DNA of 64,000 bases from Alloteropsis semialata. Its lineage: Eukaryota > Streptophyta > Magnoliopsida > Poales > Poaceae. Position 1 is the first letter of the stretch; each line of letters begins with the position of its first letter. A program made the translations under genes and the position numbers. The notes beneath the pieces are model-generated. The model did no database searches. It saw nothing but the letters and a program-made list of their open reading frames with translations, and was not told the origin of the DNA. Positions 53,672 through 64,000 of the stretch are shown here, piece by piece. The stretch lies in assembly GCA_004135705.1 (NCBI GenBank), contig CM014270.1, forward strand, positions 21,974,743 through 22,038,742, given 5' to 3'.

Positions 53672-54671
53672 NNNNNNNNNNNNNNNNNNNNNNNNNNNNN
53701 NNNNNNNNNNNNNNNNNNNNNNNNNNNNNNNNNNNNNNNNNNNNNNNNNNNNNNNNNNNNNNNNNNNNNNNNNNNNNNNNNNNNNNNNNNNNNNNNNNNN
53801 NNNNNNNNNNNNNNNNNNNNNNNNNNNNNNNNNNNNNNNNNNNNNNNNNNNNNNNNNNNNNNNNNNNNNNNNNNNNNNNNNNNNNNNNNNNNNNNNNNNN
53901 NNNNNNNNNNNNNNNNNNNNNNNNNNNNNNNNNNNNNNNNNNNNNNNNNNNNNNNNNNNNNNNNNNNNNNNNNNNNNNNNNNNNNNNNNNNNNNNNNNNN
54001 NNNNNNNNNNNNNNNNNNNNNNNNNNNNNNNNNNNNNNNNNNNNNNNNNNNNNNNNNNNNNNNNNNNNNNNNNNNNNNNNNNNNNNNNNNNNNNNNNNNN
54101 NNNNNNNNNNNNNNNNNNNNNNNNNNNNNNNNNNNNNNNNNNNNNNNNNNNNNNNNNNNNNNNNNNNNNNNNNNNNNNNNNNNNNNNNNNNNNNNNNNNN
54201 NNNNNNNNNNNNNNNNNNNNNNNNNNNNNNNNNNNNNNNNNNNNNNNNNNNNNNNNNNNNNNNNNNNNNNNNNNNNNNNNNNNNNNNNNNNNNNNNNNNN
54301 NNNNNNNNNNNNNNNNNNNNNNNNNNNNNNNNNNNNNNNNNNNNNNNNNNNNNNNNNNNNNNNNNNNNNNNNNNNNNNNNNNNNNNNNNNNNNNNNNNNN
54401 NNNNNNNNNNNNNNNNNNNNNNNNNNNNNNNNNNNNNNNNNNNNNNNNNNNNNNNNNNNNNNNNNNNNNNNNNNNNNNNNNNNNNNNNNNNNNNNNNNNN
54501 NNNNNNNNNNNNNNNNNNNNNNNNNNNNNNNNNNNNNNNNNNNNNNNNNNNNNNNNNNNNNNNNNNNNNNNNNNNNNNNNNNNNNNNNNNNNNNNNNNNN
54601 NNNNNNNNNNNNNNNNNNNNNNNNNNNNNNNNNNNNNNNNNNNNNNNNNNNNNNNNNNNNNNNNNNNNNNN
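53672..54671. other. Assembly gap of exactly 1000 N
   Basis: The round length suggests a placeholder, so the true distance is unknown. Long open frames drawn across it are meaningless. It hides the rest of elements A and B and the far side of the MULE. Confidence 0.98.
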
Positions 54672-54689
54672 AAGACCTGAACGAGAGCT

Positions 54690-55012
54690 TGTTAATCGTC
54701 GATCGCCTTGGCTCTCATGCAGCACGACGGCACGCGCTCCAGGATATTGCGCTGTCTCCGGCTCCGGAGGTCCACGCTCTTGTCGCCCGCCGCCGCCGCC
54801 GTGAACTCCTGCGCCTTCTTCAGGAGTTTCCCGTTCGCGTCGATCAGCTCCGCGATGGCGTGCTCTGCGTCGGCTATCTGCACCTTCACACCCTCCAGCT
54901 CTGCATCCAACGACGCCTCCACACCGGTGTGCAGCTCCTGGACGATGGTCCGGAGGTCATGCAGCCGCTGCGCCTCCGATGAGAGCCGGTCATGTATGAG
55001 TTTTCCGCACAA
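54690..55012 (-). CDS. Coiled-coil protein, last exon, unassigned
   Basis: The minus-strand frame of about 106 codons has strong helical, heptad-like character (RLHDLRTIVQELHTGVEASL, IADAEHAIAELIDANGKLLK) and a basic end (RSRRQRNILERV), stopping with TAA near 54690. GC content is high and third positions are G/C-rich as in grass genes. I do not recognise the family. It may be a host gene exon, or the coiled-coil part of another transposon gene. The gap precludes context. Confidence 0.35.
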
Positions 55013-56168
55013 TACACAAGATCAGAGGTAACTTGGTCTTTTTGCCCTCGGTTTAACACCATTAGTACTGTTATTTGATGGAAGGGTCAAATTGGGAACC
55101 AAATTGAAAGGCAGAGCAAAATAGGGAAGAATGAAGTTTTGAGGACCAAATAAGGAAGAAACAATTTACACAGGGCCAAATAAAGAATTTTCTCCTATTT
55201 GTGGGCCTTGTTCGTCAGAAATCCCGTGGATAAAAATGATTTCTGATGAGTTTCCAAAGTTGAATATTCTCTAGATATTTTTGATGTGTTCTCATGATTA
55301 GCTTGCCATAAACTCTTGAATTTATCCCCCATGTAACTTGTAGATGAAGTCTGGAAAGTTTGGACGCAATCGGAGGAAAAAACCTCCCCGTGCCAATCGG
55401 CAACAAGCCTATTTTCATGGTCTTGGCCTCATATTCCTCGTGTAGTCTCTCTATATGTCTTGGTCCATCCCCATGCAAAGCATGTACAAAAACTTTTGTT
55501 TTGTGTCATTTTTCCTACAAATTCACAACTTGTTCCAAAATATGGCATATATGCAAATATGCGGTCGGTTATTTCATATACCAAGTCGCGGGTTTATATA
55601 TAAATCAATATGAAATCACCACTAAAACAATGACTAATTGGAGTCTATAAGAGACGCCAACAAAATGGTGACCGCCTGTCGGGGCCACTACTCCTCTTTC
55701 ACTCGCAAGTGGAAAAGGAGCAGCACCCCGGCAGGCAGCCACCAACGGCGGTGGTGGCCCCTCCAAGGAAACAAGCTTGGCCATTGGAACATGGCCTAAC
55801 TTTTTTCATGTAAATATCGGTCATTGTTGCTGCCAGGTACTAAAGGGTGCCTTTTAGTACCGGACGCCGCACCCGGTACTAAAGGGTACCCAATACTGGG
55901 CGCGCCTCCGGTACTAATATGGGGTTACTACCCGTTACTAGTGGGCCATTTTTCAGTCGCGTCCAAAAATTAGGCTATGTTTATTTGGTTAGGCAAGCAT
56001 GAGGTTATTCTCCTCTACTGTATTGCACAGGCATATATGCTAGTAGAATGAAAAATATATAAATATACATGGACCGCTTGTTGATCCTTGATCGCATTGA
56101 TTCCGCCTATGGATTCAACCCCTGGTTCTATATATTAAGTTAATTTAACAGGTAACATCTCATCCATG
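55013..56168. other. Unassigned sequence with a CACTA-like fragment
   Basis: Mostly AT-rich sequence without genes. Around 55848-55950 several 'ggtactaaagggt' / 'ccggtacta' motifs in both orientations resemble CACTA subterminal repeats, but no ends were found. Confidence 0.4.
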
Positions 56169-56465
56169 GTGGGTGTAAGGAAAATGGACCTAGTGATAGG
56201 CCATTTGTGATTTTGGTGATTGTATGACAACATAATCGTTGGGACTAATAAAGTTTGTCAAGTGTACATTTGAAGGTATTTTAGGTCTCAAGGATGGAAT
56301 TCACACTGCGGTATTCAAGTTATGGAATTCAAGTCATGTAATCCAAGTCATGGAATTCAACTTATAGAAGAAAAACAGACTTAGAATATTTCCAAGATAT
56401 TCAAGACATGGTATTGACAAGCCACAAGAAGAAACCGCAAAGAAATGAAGCGAAACACGAAGAAA

Positions 56466-56860
56466 GAGTAGCACCGCAACAATCGGTGCATGAGCACCGC
56501 AACAATCGGTGACCAAAAGACTTAGGCGGGAGATTCAAACTGAAGCACAGTAAGTTGCGGTCCAGAAAGATAGTGAGCACCGCAACAATCGGTGCTGAGG
56601 CGAAAGTTGAAGAAAGCTACTGGTTTGACCCACTATTGCGGTCGTAGTCATGGATAAAGGACCGCAACACTCGGTGGTGGCTAAGAAGATGCTGTTCGGC
56701 TCTAGTTTGACAGAATATTGCGGTGGTTCATCAATGACCAGCACCGCAACAGTCTGTGGTCGCCATGGGGCCTAGTGTCAGTCGCCCAATGGCTATGTGT
56801 ACGCGGGAGATCAGGAAGTTGCGGTGCAACACCAAAAGGCACCGCAACAGTCGATCCTTT
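56466..56860 (+). promoter_or_regulatory. Repeated CACCGCAAC / GTTGCGGTG motifs in U3
   Basis: About ten copies of ACCGCAAC or its complement in 400 bp (for example near 56470, 56492, 56554, 56578, 56636, 56662, 56713, 56743, 56818, 56841), several followed by 'aatcggtg'. Together they make many short imperfect palindromes upstream of the TATA box. Confidence 0.7.
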
Positions 56861-56908
56861 GCAGAAAAGCACCAACGGCTATATAACGGCTAGTTCTTCA
56901 TGTTGGGG

Positions 56909-56917
56909 CTATAAATA
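56909..56917 (+). promoter_or_regulatory. TATA box of the SIRE-like LTR
   Basis: 'ctataaata' in a GC-balanced context, preceded by the U3 motif cluster and followed by an R-like region. Confidence 0.55.
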
Positions 56918-57737
56918 CCCCTCCACCCGGTCATTTGATAAGTGTTAGAGCTTGGGGAAGCTATAGGGTGTTGAAGTTCACCAATTCATGTGCTCTATCC
57001 ACCAAAGTGCTTAAGAGAAGATTAGGCAATTAGCAATAAGGTTTAGGCTTTGATTAGTGTTAGTTTAGGCCGCTTAGCGTTTCGCTTTAGACTTTAGTCT
57101 AGAGTTTTAGTGAGGTTTGCATACCTCTTTGCTATCGGTGCTTGCACGCACCAAGTGTTGTAAATCCGGGGCGTTGTAGTCTTGCGAGACCCTCCAACAA
57201 AGCTTTGTGGAGATGCCGCCGGTGATTGTGCAAGGGAGGAGAGGCCCTTGGCGGTTTGCCGAAGCTCTACCATAGTGAAGACGGCGGAGGTCACCGGCGA
57301 GAGGCCAAGCAGAGACCCACTCGTATTGTGGGTAGTCCCGTTGGCTATCACGGAGTTTCCTGCCACCGGAGCATTGCCCTAAGGAAGGGGCATTCCCAAG
57401 AAGGGGCTCCAACGAGGACTAGGGGGGAGTTAGCTAACTCCCCGATACCTCGGAAAAAATCATCGTGCCGAGAGTTTGTCTTCTCTACCATTTACACTTC
57501 CGCATTTACATTGTGCCCTTTACATTCCGCATTTACCTTTCCTATAATTGCCTTGTGTAGTTGATAGGATTGAAACCTAGGGTGCAAAACTCTTTTACGG
57601 TAGAGATAGCAACACATAGAAAAACCTAGTGCACATCTAGATAGAATTTGGAATAGGTTTTTATATATGCTTGGAGCTTTAGTTTTTAGAACACCTAATT
57701 CACCCCCCTCTTAGGGTGTCACAGTCCCTTCAGTGGG

Positions 57738-59606
57738 TGTAGCAGACCTACTCCGATCATTCCGGCTTAAGCGTATGAGACCTACCCTCTTAGATCCTCA
57801 TGACACATCAATCGAACTAATCGTGCAAAATCTGTCGGATAATGTCCCGATTGAACTACCGGTAACCAAATGATCGAGAACCTGAATAACAACAAGTCTT
57901 ATTGGACAGTAAGCTCAGATGATACAATTCATCATTTATGACATCACAAATTGTTCACATGGACTATATAAAACAAGTTTTAGTACTTCTTATTACAGAC
58001 CAAAGTTCATTGCGGCAGAATTAAAGTGGTAACTAAGCGTCGAGACGTGTGGTGCCATGATGAAGCCCGTACATGACAGCACTCCTCATTATCCCTTCCC
58101 GGGGAGGATGACTCCCACTCCATGGTCCAACCGAGAGGTAGGGTACACGGCCAGGTCAAACCAGTATCAGGGTTGAAGGCATCACCATCCATATCTGAAA
58201 GTTGAGCAACAAGCAAGGCTGAGTATACTAATACTCACCAAGACTTAACCGTGTAGAATAAAACATTCCGACTCCTAGGTATGCATGGCTTTGGCTTGAG
58301 GGGATTGTTTTTCCAAAAGTGACTAAAGGTGGATCCTTGCTTTCAAGTTTTAGCATCCATTTGAGTGATACTAGCCATTATTTAGGTTTGCACCTAACTA
58401 TTTGCAATCATGGTTGGAGCAATCAATTAATACAATCACCAAACAACTTCCCATTTCATAGCCATCATTTCTATTCTTAGTATTGTGTTAAAAGACTTCA
58501 AGCAGCTTCATGTAACCACGAAGGACGGATAACTTAAATTGGTTTTACACCATGCATGAGACAACCTAATCGCACATTACATGAGCGACACCCTGGTCCT
58601 CATGCAACAACCTTTCCCATCTTTTCCTGCCGTTTGCACAGGGCCCACTCCGATCGGGTGCAAAGCCCCACAACTCCAGATGCCCCAGGTAGAGATGGTC
58701 TCTAACCACTACTACACCTGCCATCTTCGCCCTCGCCCAAAGGAGTGGGGAGAAGTCAAATGTCAGTTCCATTTGGTACATCGGTTTACCGGTTACCATA
58801 TTTCCTAGCATATGACTAGTACTTTCGAAAGCTTGACTAGCCCATCACACGTTCATCCTTAACCAATTATACGTTAGGTAGATGGGACGATCAACCACTA
58901 CGGGTTGTCGAGTGACAAGAAGTCACTCGACTTCTATGGGATATTATATTAGCATAGCAAGCTAACGACCTAGCTTTACTAGAGAAGAACTTGGGTACAT
59001 ATGGATCCTGCATCTAGGGTTTCAAACAACTCCCGAGACTTAAATGCACGAGCAAGGTAAGCATACAAAAGATATTGACATTTCAAAACATAAGGGTCAT
59101 GCTCCAGTGCTTGTCTTCGGCATAGTGTTCCGCTCTCTCAGGCTGGAGGTCTTTCTTGAAGGGAAGCTGGAGCAGTGACGGCGTCCGGGGACTCGTTCAC
59201 TTCTTGGGCCACCAACTCGTATGTTCTGTCTTCTAGCGCGAGATCTATTCTCATGCATATGCATTAATTCAAGATGTTCTTTCCAGTTGTAACCCTTAGG
59301 TTTATATTTGCGACAACTCAATTATATAGATTCTAAATGTTCAAGCAACTCCACAAGGAAAGCGGGGTTGTTGGGTTGTGTGAGTGTAGCAACTTGCTTA
59401 TACAGTTTCTATGTGTAATTATTTACCGAGTATTCACAACTGTGAATGTCACTTTTAAGAAGGGTGTATTCCCGGGTGCATGAGTGGACCAACTCACTTG
59501 TGCACCTAGGCAATCGGTTACCGAGTAGTTTTTAATATTTTAGCAACTCATTAAGAAAGCTAGGTGGGTGTTTTTAGGATGGTTTTGGATGTTCTTAGGG
59601 TAGTCA
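57738..59606 (-). repeat. Old del/Tekay-like LTR fragment
   Basis: Noncoding sequence with the 'caaggctgagtatactaata' and 'gggcccactccgatcggg' type blocks seen in large grass LTRs, in the order found in the solo LTR at 33148-36379. The right end may be 'gggtagtcaca' at 59606. Low sequence similarity makes the limits uncertain. Confidence 0.4.
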
Positions 59607-59661
59607 CACTGAAATTAGTGTTTTGATGATTCCTTTCAGTAACACACAACAAACCAAATAA

Positions 59662-60332
59662 GGGCCTGTTCAAATCCGGTGAGAAACTTTGCGAAATTTA
59701 CTATATCAATTTTAAACCAAAGATTAGGCGGGCTAAACATGATCTAATTATAAAACTAATTTCACAGATAGACGTGAAATCGCGAGACAAATCTATTAAG
59801 CCTAATTAATCCGTCATTAGAGATTGTTTACTGTAGCATGACATTGTCTAACCATGGTCTAATTAGGCTTAATAGATTTGTCTCACAATTTCACTCAGGG
59901 ATTATGAAATGAGTTTTGTCAATTACCATATTTAATACTCCTAATTAGTATCAAACATTCGAATTTACTGTAGCAATGAAAAAAGTTGGCGAGAGGCCTG
60001 TTTAGTTTCGCCAACTTTTTCATCGCTACAGTAATTCGAACGTTTGGATACTAATTAGGAGTATTAAATGTGGATAACTGACAAAATCTATTCCATAACC
60101 CCGGTAAAATTGCGAGACGAATCTATTAAGCCTAATTAGGCCATGATTAGACAATGTCGTGCTACAGTAAACAATCTCTAATGACGGACTAATTAGGCTT
60201 AATAGATTCGTCTCGTGATTTTCCGTCCATCTATGTAATTAGTTTTATAATTAAATCATCTTTAGTCCTCCTAATCTTCGGTTTAAAATTGCTACAGTAA
60301 ATTTCGCAAAATTTTTCACGGATTTAAACACC
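59662..60332. mobile_element. hAT-like foldback element
   Basis: 671 bp that is almost wholly palindromic: the left arm (59662-59995) mirrors the right arm (60000-60332) with shared blocks such as 'aagcctaattag', 'gtttactgtagca' and 'gcgaaatttact'. It is flanked by an 8-bp duplication CCAAATAA (59654-59661 and 60333-60340), which indicates a hAT-type target. No coding capacity. Confidence 0.8.
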
Positions 60333-60340
60333 CCAAATAA

Positions 60341-60715
60341 CACCAACAACATAGCGAGCCGCCCTGTCGCACGCGGTGCTCCGCTGACCGAATCCGGCGC
60401 CGCCGCCGCCGCGACAGCTGTCCCGGCACCCGGTCCACCAACACCGCAGACCCACACCCCTCTCCGGTCCACGCGCTCACATCCACAGGCGCATAGCACA
60501 GTCGCCCAGCGCGACACCACCACAAGCATGCCTTGTCTCCCTCTCTCGGTACACCTGGTCCACGTGAACCCTCAACTCCCACACCCCCTGGTCCACGACC
60601 TCTAGGGCCACGGGGCAAAGAACGCTGGAGGCTGGACTGGCACGGCTCTGCCCCTGGGCCCACCTGTTTGTCTCTCACTCCCCTCTCGCTCCTTTCTGCG
60701 AGTAGAGTCAACCCA
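60341..60715. other. GC-rich unassigned sequence
   Basis: Between the foldback element and the inverted-repeat arm. The composition resembles a grass gene promoter or first exon ('gccgccgccgccgcgacagc'), but no convincing frame or TATA box was found. Confidence 0.4.
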
Positions 60716-60783
60716 GTTCGTACATACCCTGATAAAGTTTCCAAAAAAGTCACTAGAACTTCCAGAAAGATACTAGATTTTAT

Positions 60784-61092
60784 AGCATCTCGAGCAGTCT
60801 CCCATTCTCGAATCCAACGATTATATTGGAAGAGTAATTGAAACAATAGTGCTCCAGCACATTCCCTTAATCTTTCTCTTTTCCTAAAAATTATTGACAC
60901 AAACCAATAATCCACCCCAACTCTCCCCAAATAGAGGGAGAGTTGTGACTCTCCCAATATGATAGTTGGATTGGGACAAGATTATTGGGAGACTACAAAA
61001 ATAACTCTTCTAATAATTATGAAAGAGTTATTGTGACATCCCCATTAACTAGTTATTTAGAAATATGTATTGGGAGACTGCTGGAGATGCTC
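60784..61092. mobile_element. MITE with GAGCATCTC ends (right arm copy)
   Basis: Mirror copy of the MITE at 41394-41702, with ends 'agcatctcgagcagtctccc' and 'gggagactgctggagatgct'. Confidence 0.6.
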
Positions 61093-61286
61093 TTAATTCT
61101 AAACCCAACCATACCTTGTTTACCAAAATCTCACATTTGTAACCTCCAAAACAAATCTTCACCCTTTCTCAATATAAGAAAAACACTATCTTACGTAACA
61201 AAAAAAGGAAACAATTCCAATAAATCCCAGAAAAATTCTAGAAAATAACCCAAGCCTCCTAAACCTCTTTTCTGCTCTTTTAACCC

Positions 61287-61472
61287 ATGTTTGATGTATT
61301 GGCCCGATTGCTTGATTGTTTTCTTATATTTAACTACGATTATGTAGAAGACGTCGATATCGGGAATGAGTTTGACGATCCAGATTACGAAGAAGAGATA
61401 CTAAACGAACAAAACATTGAAGAAGGCAAGTCCCACAAATCATTCCCTTTTATCCCAAGTTTATTTAAATAA
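61287..61472 (+). CDS. Small acidic open frame (mirror copy), unknown
   Basis: 61 codons, the mirror of the frame at 24330-24515; three residues differ (H7R, R26G and A47G relative to the left copy). Function unknown. Confidence 0.3.
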   Translation: MFDVLARLLDCFLIFNYDYVEDVDIGNEFDDPDYEEEILNEQNIEEGKSHKSFPFIPSLFK

Positions 61473-61771
61473 AACAAACCATGATAATAAATGATATTTT
61501 TATAAAATCTTGCAAGGTTTTCTTTGCTCTATTTTATGTTTCCTAGCAAGTCCTATTATTTCCAAGCGTTGCCTCAATATCCAGTACCTATTATGCAATA
61601 GAGATACTTAGGAAATTATACTCTGAATTAGTTCATGATTTATAAAACTTCAAAAGGCGTGAGTAACTGAGTATATTCAAGGTAAATGAAACAAAAGCAA
61701 CCAATGTAAAGTCTAGCAACCAATTAAGAGGACCTGCGAGTAAGAAGGGTAGCCTGGTCAGAGGATCCTAT

Positions 61772-63352
61772 CACTACTACAAAATTATTTTGACAGCCGG
61801 TTTGTGGCTAGAACCGGCTGTGAAAATCAAATCCATTTTCACAGCTGATTCTAGCCACTAACCGCAGGTGAAAATCTATTTTCACAGCCTGTTCTAAGCT
61901 ATAGTGCACATAAATTTTTTATTTTTATTTTATTTTTTTGATATTATTATTGAACTTGGAGCACACAAGCGACAACCAAAAACATTTCAGCCCAATCGAA
62001 TGTAAGGTGCGGTCCTAAAAAAATCATATAGATTCGAAACATTTAATAAAAGAAGTGCAACATCGATTAGTTTGCACACCCTAAAATGTTAATTTTTCTC
62101 ATATTATATGGACATAATTTTAAAATATCTTATATCACATATATGTTGACATGGAGGGGTTTTGGATTTTTTTGAAATGATTTTCTATTTTCTAACTAAT
62201 AAAAAAATTTCTAGGTACTTATTCTTAGTAATATTTGAACTACATGCCTCTTAACAGATCTTACCAAATACTAGAAAAATAGTATCTAAGGACATATGCT
62301 CTAGTTTAGATCAAATCCTGAAAATATAAAAATTTACTCCTTATTTGTAATAATATAATATAAAAAACTTGTCCAAAAATTATAAAAATTGTCATCGAGT
62401 CCTTTTATCGGTGTATATCCTTCCATAATAAATTCAACTTATTTTAAGAAAATTAGATTATACATTGTTCATAAACACATACTTCTCTCACACTTAAGGC
62501 AAACTGTGATGTTTGTACATCCTAAAACTTATTTTTGCCCATATGGCGTACAAATATTATTTTACATGTGTTATAATGCATATAAGTTGCCATGGAGGAG
62601 TTTAGGAATGTTTTGAAATGATTTGCTATTGTTTATGAATTAAATGAATTTTTAGCACTTATAAATCAATTTTTGTCAACTATTTTTATTTTTATATTAT
62701 TTTTTTGATATTGTTCTTTGAAGCAAGTGCATGTAAGGAACTACCACAAAAATTTTCAACCTAATTGGATGTGTGGCCTCTAGAATTTTATAAAAATTTG
62801 GCACAGTTAATATAAAAAGTGTGCATCACTCATTGAGTCACAAGTAATGGTGTAGGGCAGTGGTAAGGGTAACTATGCGTGAAGCAAGTGGTCACGGGTT
62901 GGGATGAAAATGGATCGGATACGAATGGATATGCATGAATATGGATACAAATATTTATTTTTTTCTCGATTCGAATTCAGATACGGATAGTGTAAAATGT
63001 GTCGGATATAGAATGGATATTCATATATGTTACATATTTATAAGAAATATCCAACTTTGGGTATCCGGATTCGGATACCAATCGGATATTGAATCTCCGA
63101 ATCCGAATATCGGACTATTCATTTAGTGTGTAAACCCCCTCGATCGGACGGACGGAAAATATCCCTACCGTTTTCATCCCTAGTCACGGGTTCGAATCAA
63201 GGAGAATGCAGCAAGTGCAAAAAATTGTGTCGTTGGTGGTGATGGTGAGTAGTTCATGGTTGGTGGCCTCTCATTTGATTAACGTCACTTTACAAAACCG
63301 GCTGTGAAATAGGTTACGGACCGCCAGTGAAAATTATTCTATAGGAGTAGTG
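61772..63352. mobile_element. Non-autonomous CACTA element (right arm copy)
   Basis: 1581 bp, CACTACTACAAAA to AGTAGTG, with a 3-bp TAT duplication (61769-61771 and 63353-63355). That is the complement of the ATA around the left copy, so both derive from one insertion event. Confidence 0.85.
62899..63182. mobile_element. hAT-like MITE inside the right CACTA copy
   Basis: 284 bp, TTGGGATGAAAATGG to TTTTCATCCCTA, with a perfect 8-bp duplication GTCACGGG (62891-62898 and 63183-63190). Confidence 0.85.
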
Positions 63353-63668
63353 TATCTAGGAAGCTTACTCTGGTCGCATAAAGTCCGGTTCATGGGCAAG
63401 TCTTTCTAATAAACTGTACAACCGCACGTGCCAAAATGGTACTCGGGGGGTACCTATACATGTGAGGCCTTGATTCACACACCACCAACTGAACCTAGTA
63501 ACCTGCTCCATGGGGCCATGATGGGCAACTGATATACCGGAGCAGAAGCTTTGCTTAGCCTGGGTCTGGTCGGCACGGCGGGTTGAGGTATGGAGGACCT
63601 GTTGGTATTGTATGCCATATTTTGATGCATCCCTCTTTCTTGGGTTGGTGTCCACAAGTGGACGTAGT

Positions 63669-64000
63669 CCTGTTTGGCACAGCTTAAAATTAATTTTAAG
63701 CAGCTTCTATGATCGCTGCCCACAAAAGCAGATTGTTAGAGAAGTTGAAGAGACAAAAAGTTACATGTTTGGCAGCCTAGCTCATGGCTTTTTTACCGTG
63801 ATGTACTGTGGGGTCCATCTATCATTCACCACAGCTGAAGAAAAGGGACACTGGAGAGCTTGGCGGCGGTGGGGGAAGCTCGGGGCGGCGGCGCTGCAGG
63901 GGAAGCTAGGGGGCGGCAGCGCTGTAGGGGAAGCTGGGGGCGGCGGCGCTCGAGGGCAAACTCGGGGCAGTGGTGCTGCAGGGGAAGCTGTGGGGCGGCG
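63669..64000. other. Start of a further insertion and a 27-28-bp minisatellite
   Basis: 'cctgtttggcacagcttaaaa' begins where the inverted-repeat match stops, as a new element would. From about 63868 to the end there are roughly four and a half copies of a GC-rich unit (ggggaagctcggggcggcgg type). The element is open at the window edge. Confidence 0.5.

Larger units (their letters stand above)
56174..57732 (+). mobile_element. SIRE-like Copia solo LTR
   Basis: 1559 bp from TGTAAGGAAAATGGACC to ACAGTCCCTTCA, flanked by the 5-bp duplication GTGGG (56169-56173 and 57733-57737). The terminal 'cacccccctcttagggtgtc' and long LTR fit SIRE/Maximus-type Copia. There is no internal region. The open frames inside are not genes. 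Confidence 0.85.
60716..63668. repeat. Large inverted repeat, right arm
   Basis: Inverted copy of 21657-24607 plus 41292-41768. It lacks the Tourist MITE and has some deletions, for example about 200 bp near 63275 relative to the left CACTA copy. The match breaks at 'ggacgtagt' (63668), where another insertion seems to begin. Confidence 0.9.

Noticed and set aside
53220..54725. 501-codon minus-strand frame across the gap
   Set aside because: Mostly N; the real parts are the shadow of the plus-strand gene.
52535..54982. 815-codon frame across the gap
   Set aside because: It exists only because N codons are read as open. The frame left of 52883 and right of 54672 has no support.
57094..57564. 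Frames in the SIRE-like LTR
   Set aside because: They lie in R/U5 of a solo LTR with a defined target duplication and match no protein.
60316..60957. 213-codon minus-strand frame
   Set aside because: Crosses the edge of the inverted repeat and a MITE with no domain; composition-driven.

Overview
The window is nuclear DNA of a grass, probably a panicoid. It is an intergenic region made almost entirely of nested transposable elements. The evidence is GC-rich Gypsy LTR elements sharing one primer-binding site, Stowaway and Tourist MITEs, CACTA elements with 'tactaaagg'-type subterminal repeats, a SIRE-type Copia solo LTR, a Mutator-like element (MULE) carrying GRF zinc-ribbon genes, and multi-exon genes with GT-AG introns. 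I see no rRNA or tRNA gene and no CRISPR array. The only traces of host genes are a decayed ANTH-domain (clathrin assembly) pseudogene, one SNF2-ATPase exon fragment and an unassigned coiled-coil exon. All alignments and difference counts were made by eye.

Left third (1-21.6 kb). A minus-strand non-autonomous Gypsy-like element (1-3991) runs off the left edge. It sits in the 3' part of a plus-strand Athila-like element whose 3' LTR (6175-8643) holds two Stowaway MITEs. A second member of the non-autonomous family, complete and on the plus strand (8984-12739, TSD CCTCA), follows. Next come a one-N assembly duplication (12568-12971) and a Helitron 3' end (14435) with an SNF2 exon fragment nearby. 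The ANTH pseudogene (14507-20640, minus) is split by a Copia element (15043-19831, TSD ATCTT).

Middle (21.6-48.4 kb). A very large inverted repeat has its left arm at 21657-24607 plus 41292-41768 and its right arm at 60716-63668. Each arm carries the same CACTA element with the same hAT MITE inside it. A 16.7-kb Tat-like Gypsy element (24608-41286, minus, TSD GTTAC) has split the left arm. That element has gag, protease, RT, a Gypsy RNase H, a second (archaeal-type) RNase H and integrase on the minus strand, and a convergent multi-exon gene on the plus strand. Its RT-RNase H region is itself split by a 3.2-kb solo LTR (33148-36379, TSD CTCAG). Between the arms lies a MULE with four identical-geometry palindromes upstream, a frameshifted transposase, a gene with three GRF-like zinc ribbons, and the remains of a convergent GRF/coiled-coil gene.

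Right third (48.4-64 kb). Two further minus-strand LTR elements are stacked, the second inserted in the first. Each carries the same kind of antisense gene. The second runs into a gap of exactly 1000 N (53672-54671). Beyond it are a coiled-coil exon, a SIRE-like solo LTR (56174-57732, TSD GTGGG) within older LTR-like sequence, a 671-bp hAT foldback element, and the right arm of the large inverted repeat.

Most coding regions are broken by frameshifts or stops, so the genes here are mainly relics. The most unusual points are the palindrome array in front of the MULE transposase, the triple GRF-like protein, the antisense gene shared by three LTR elements, and the match between each element's polypurine tract and its own internal tandem repeats.
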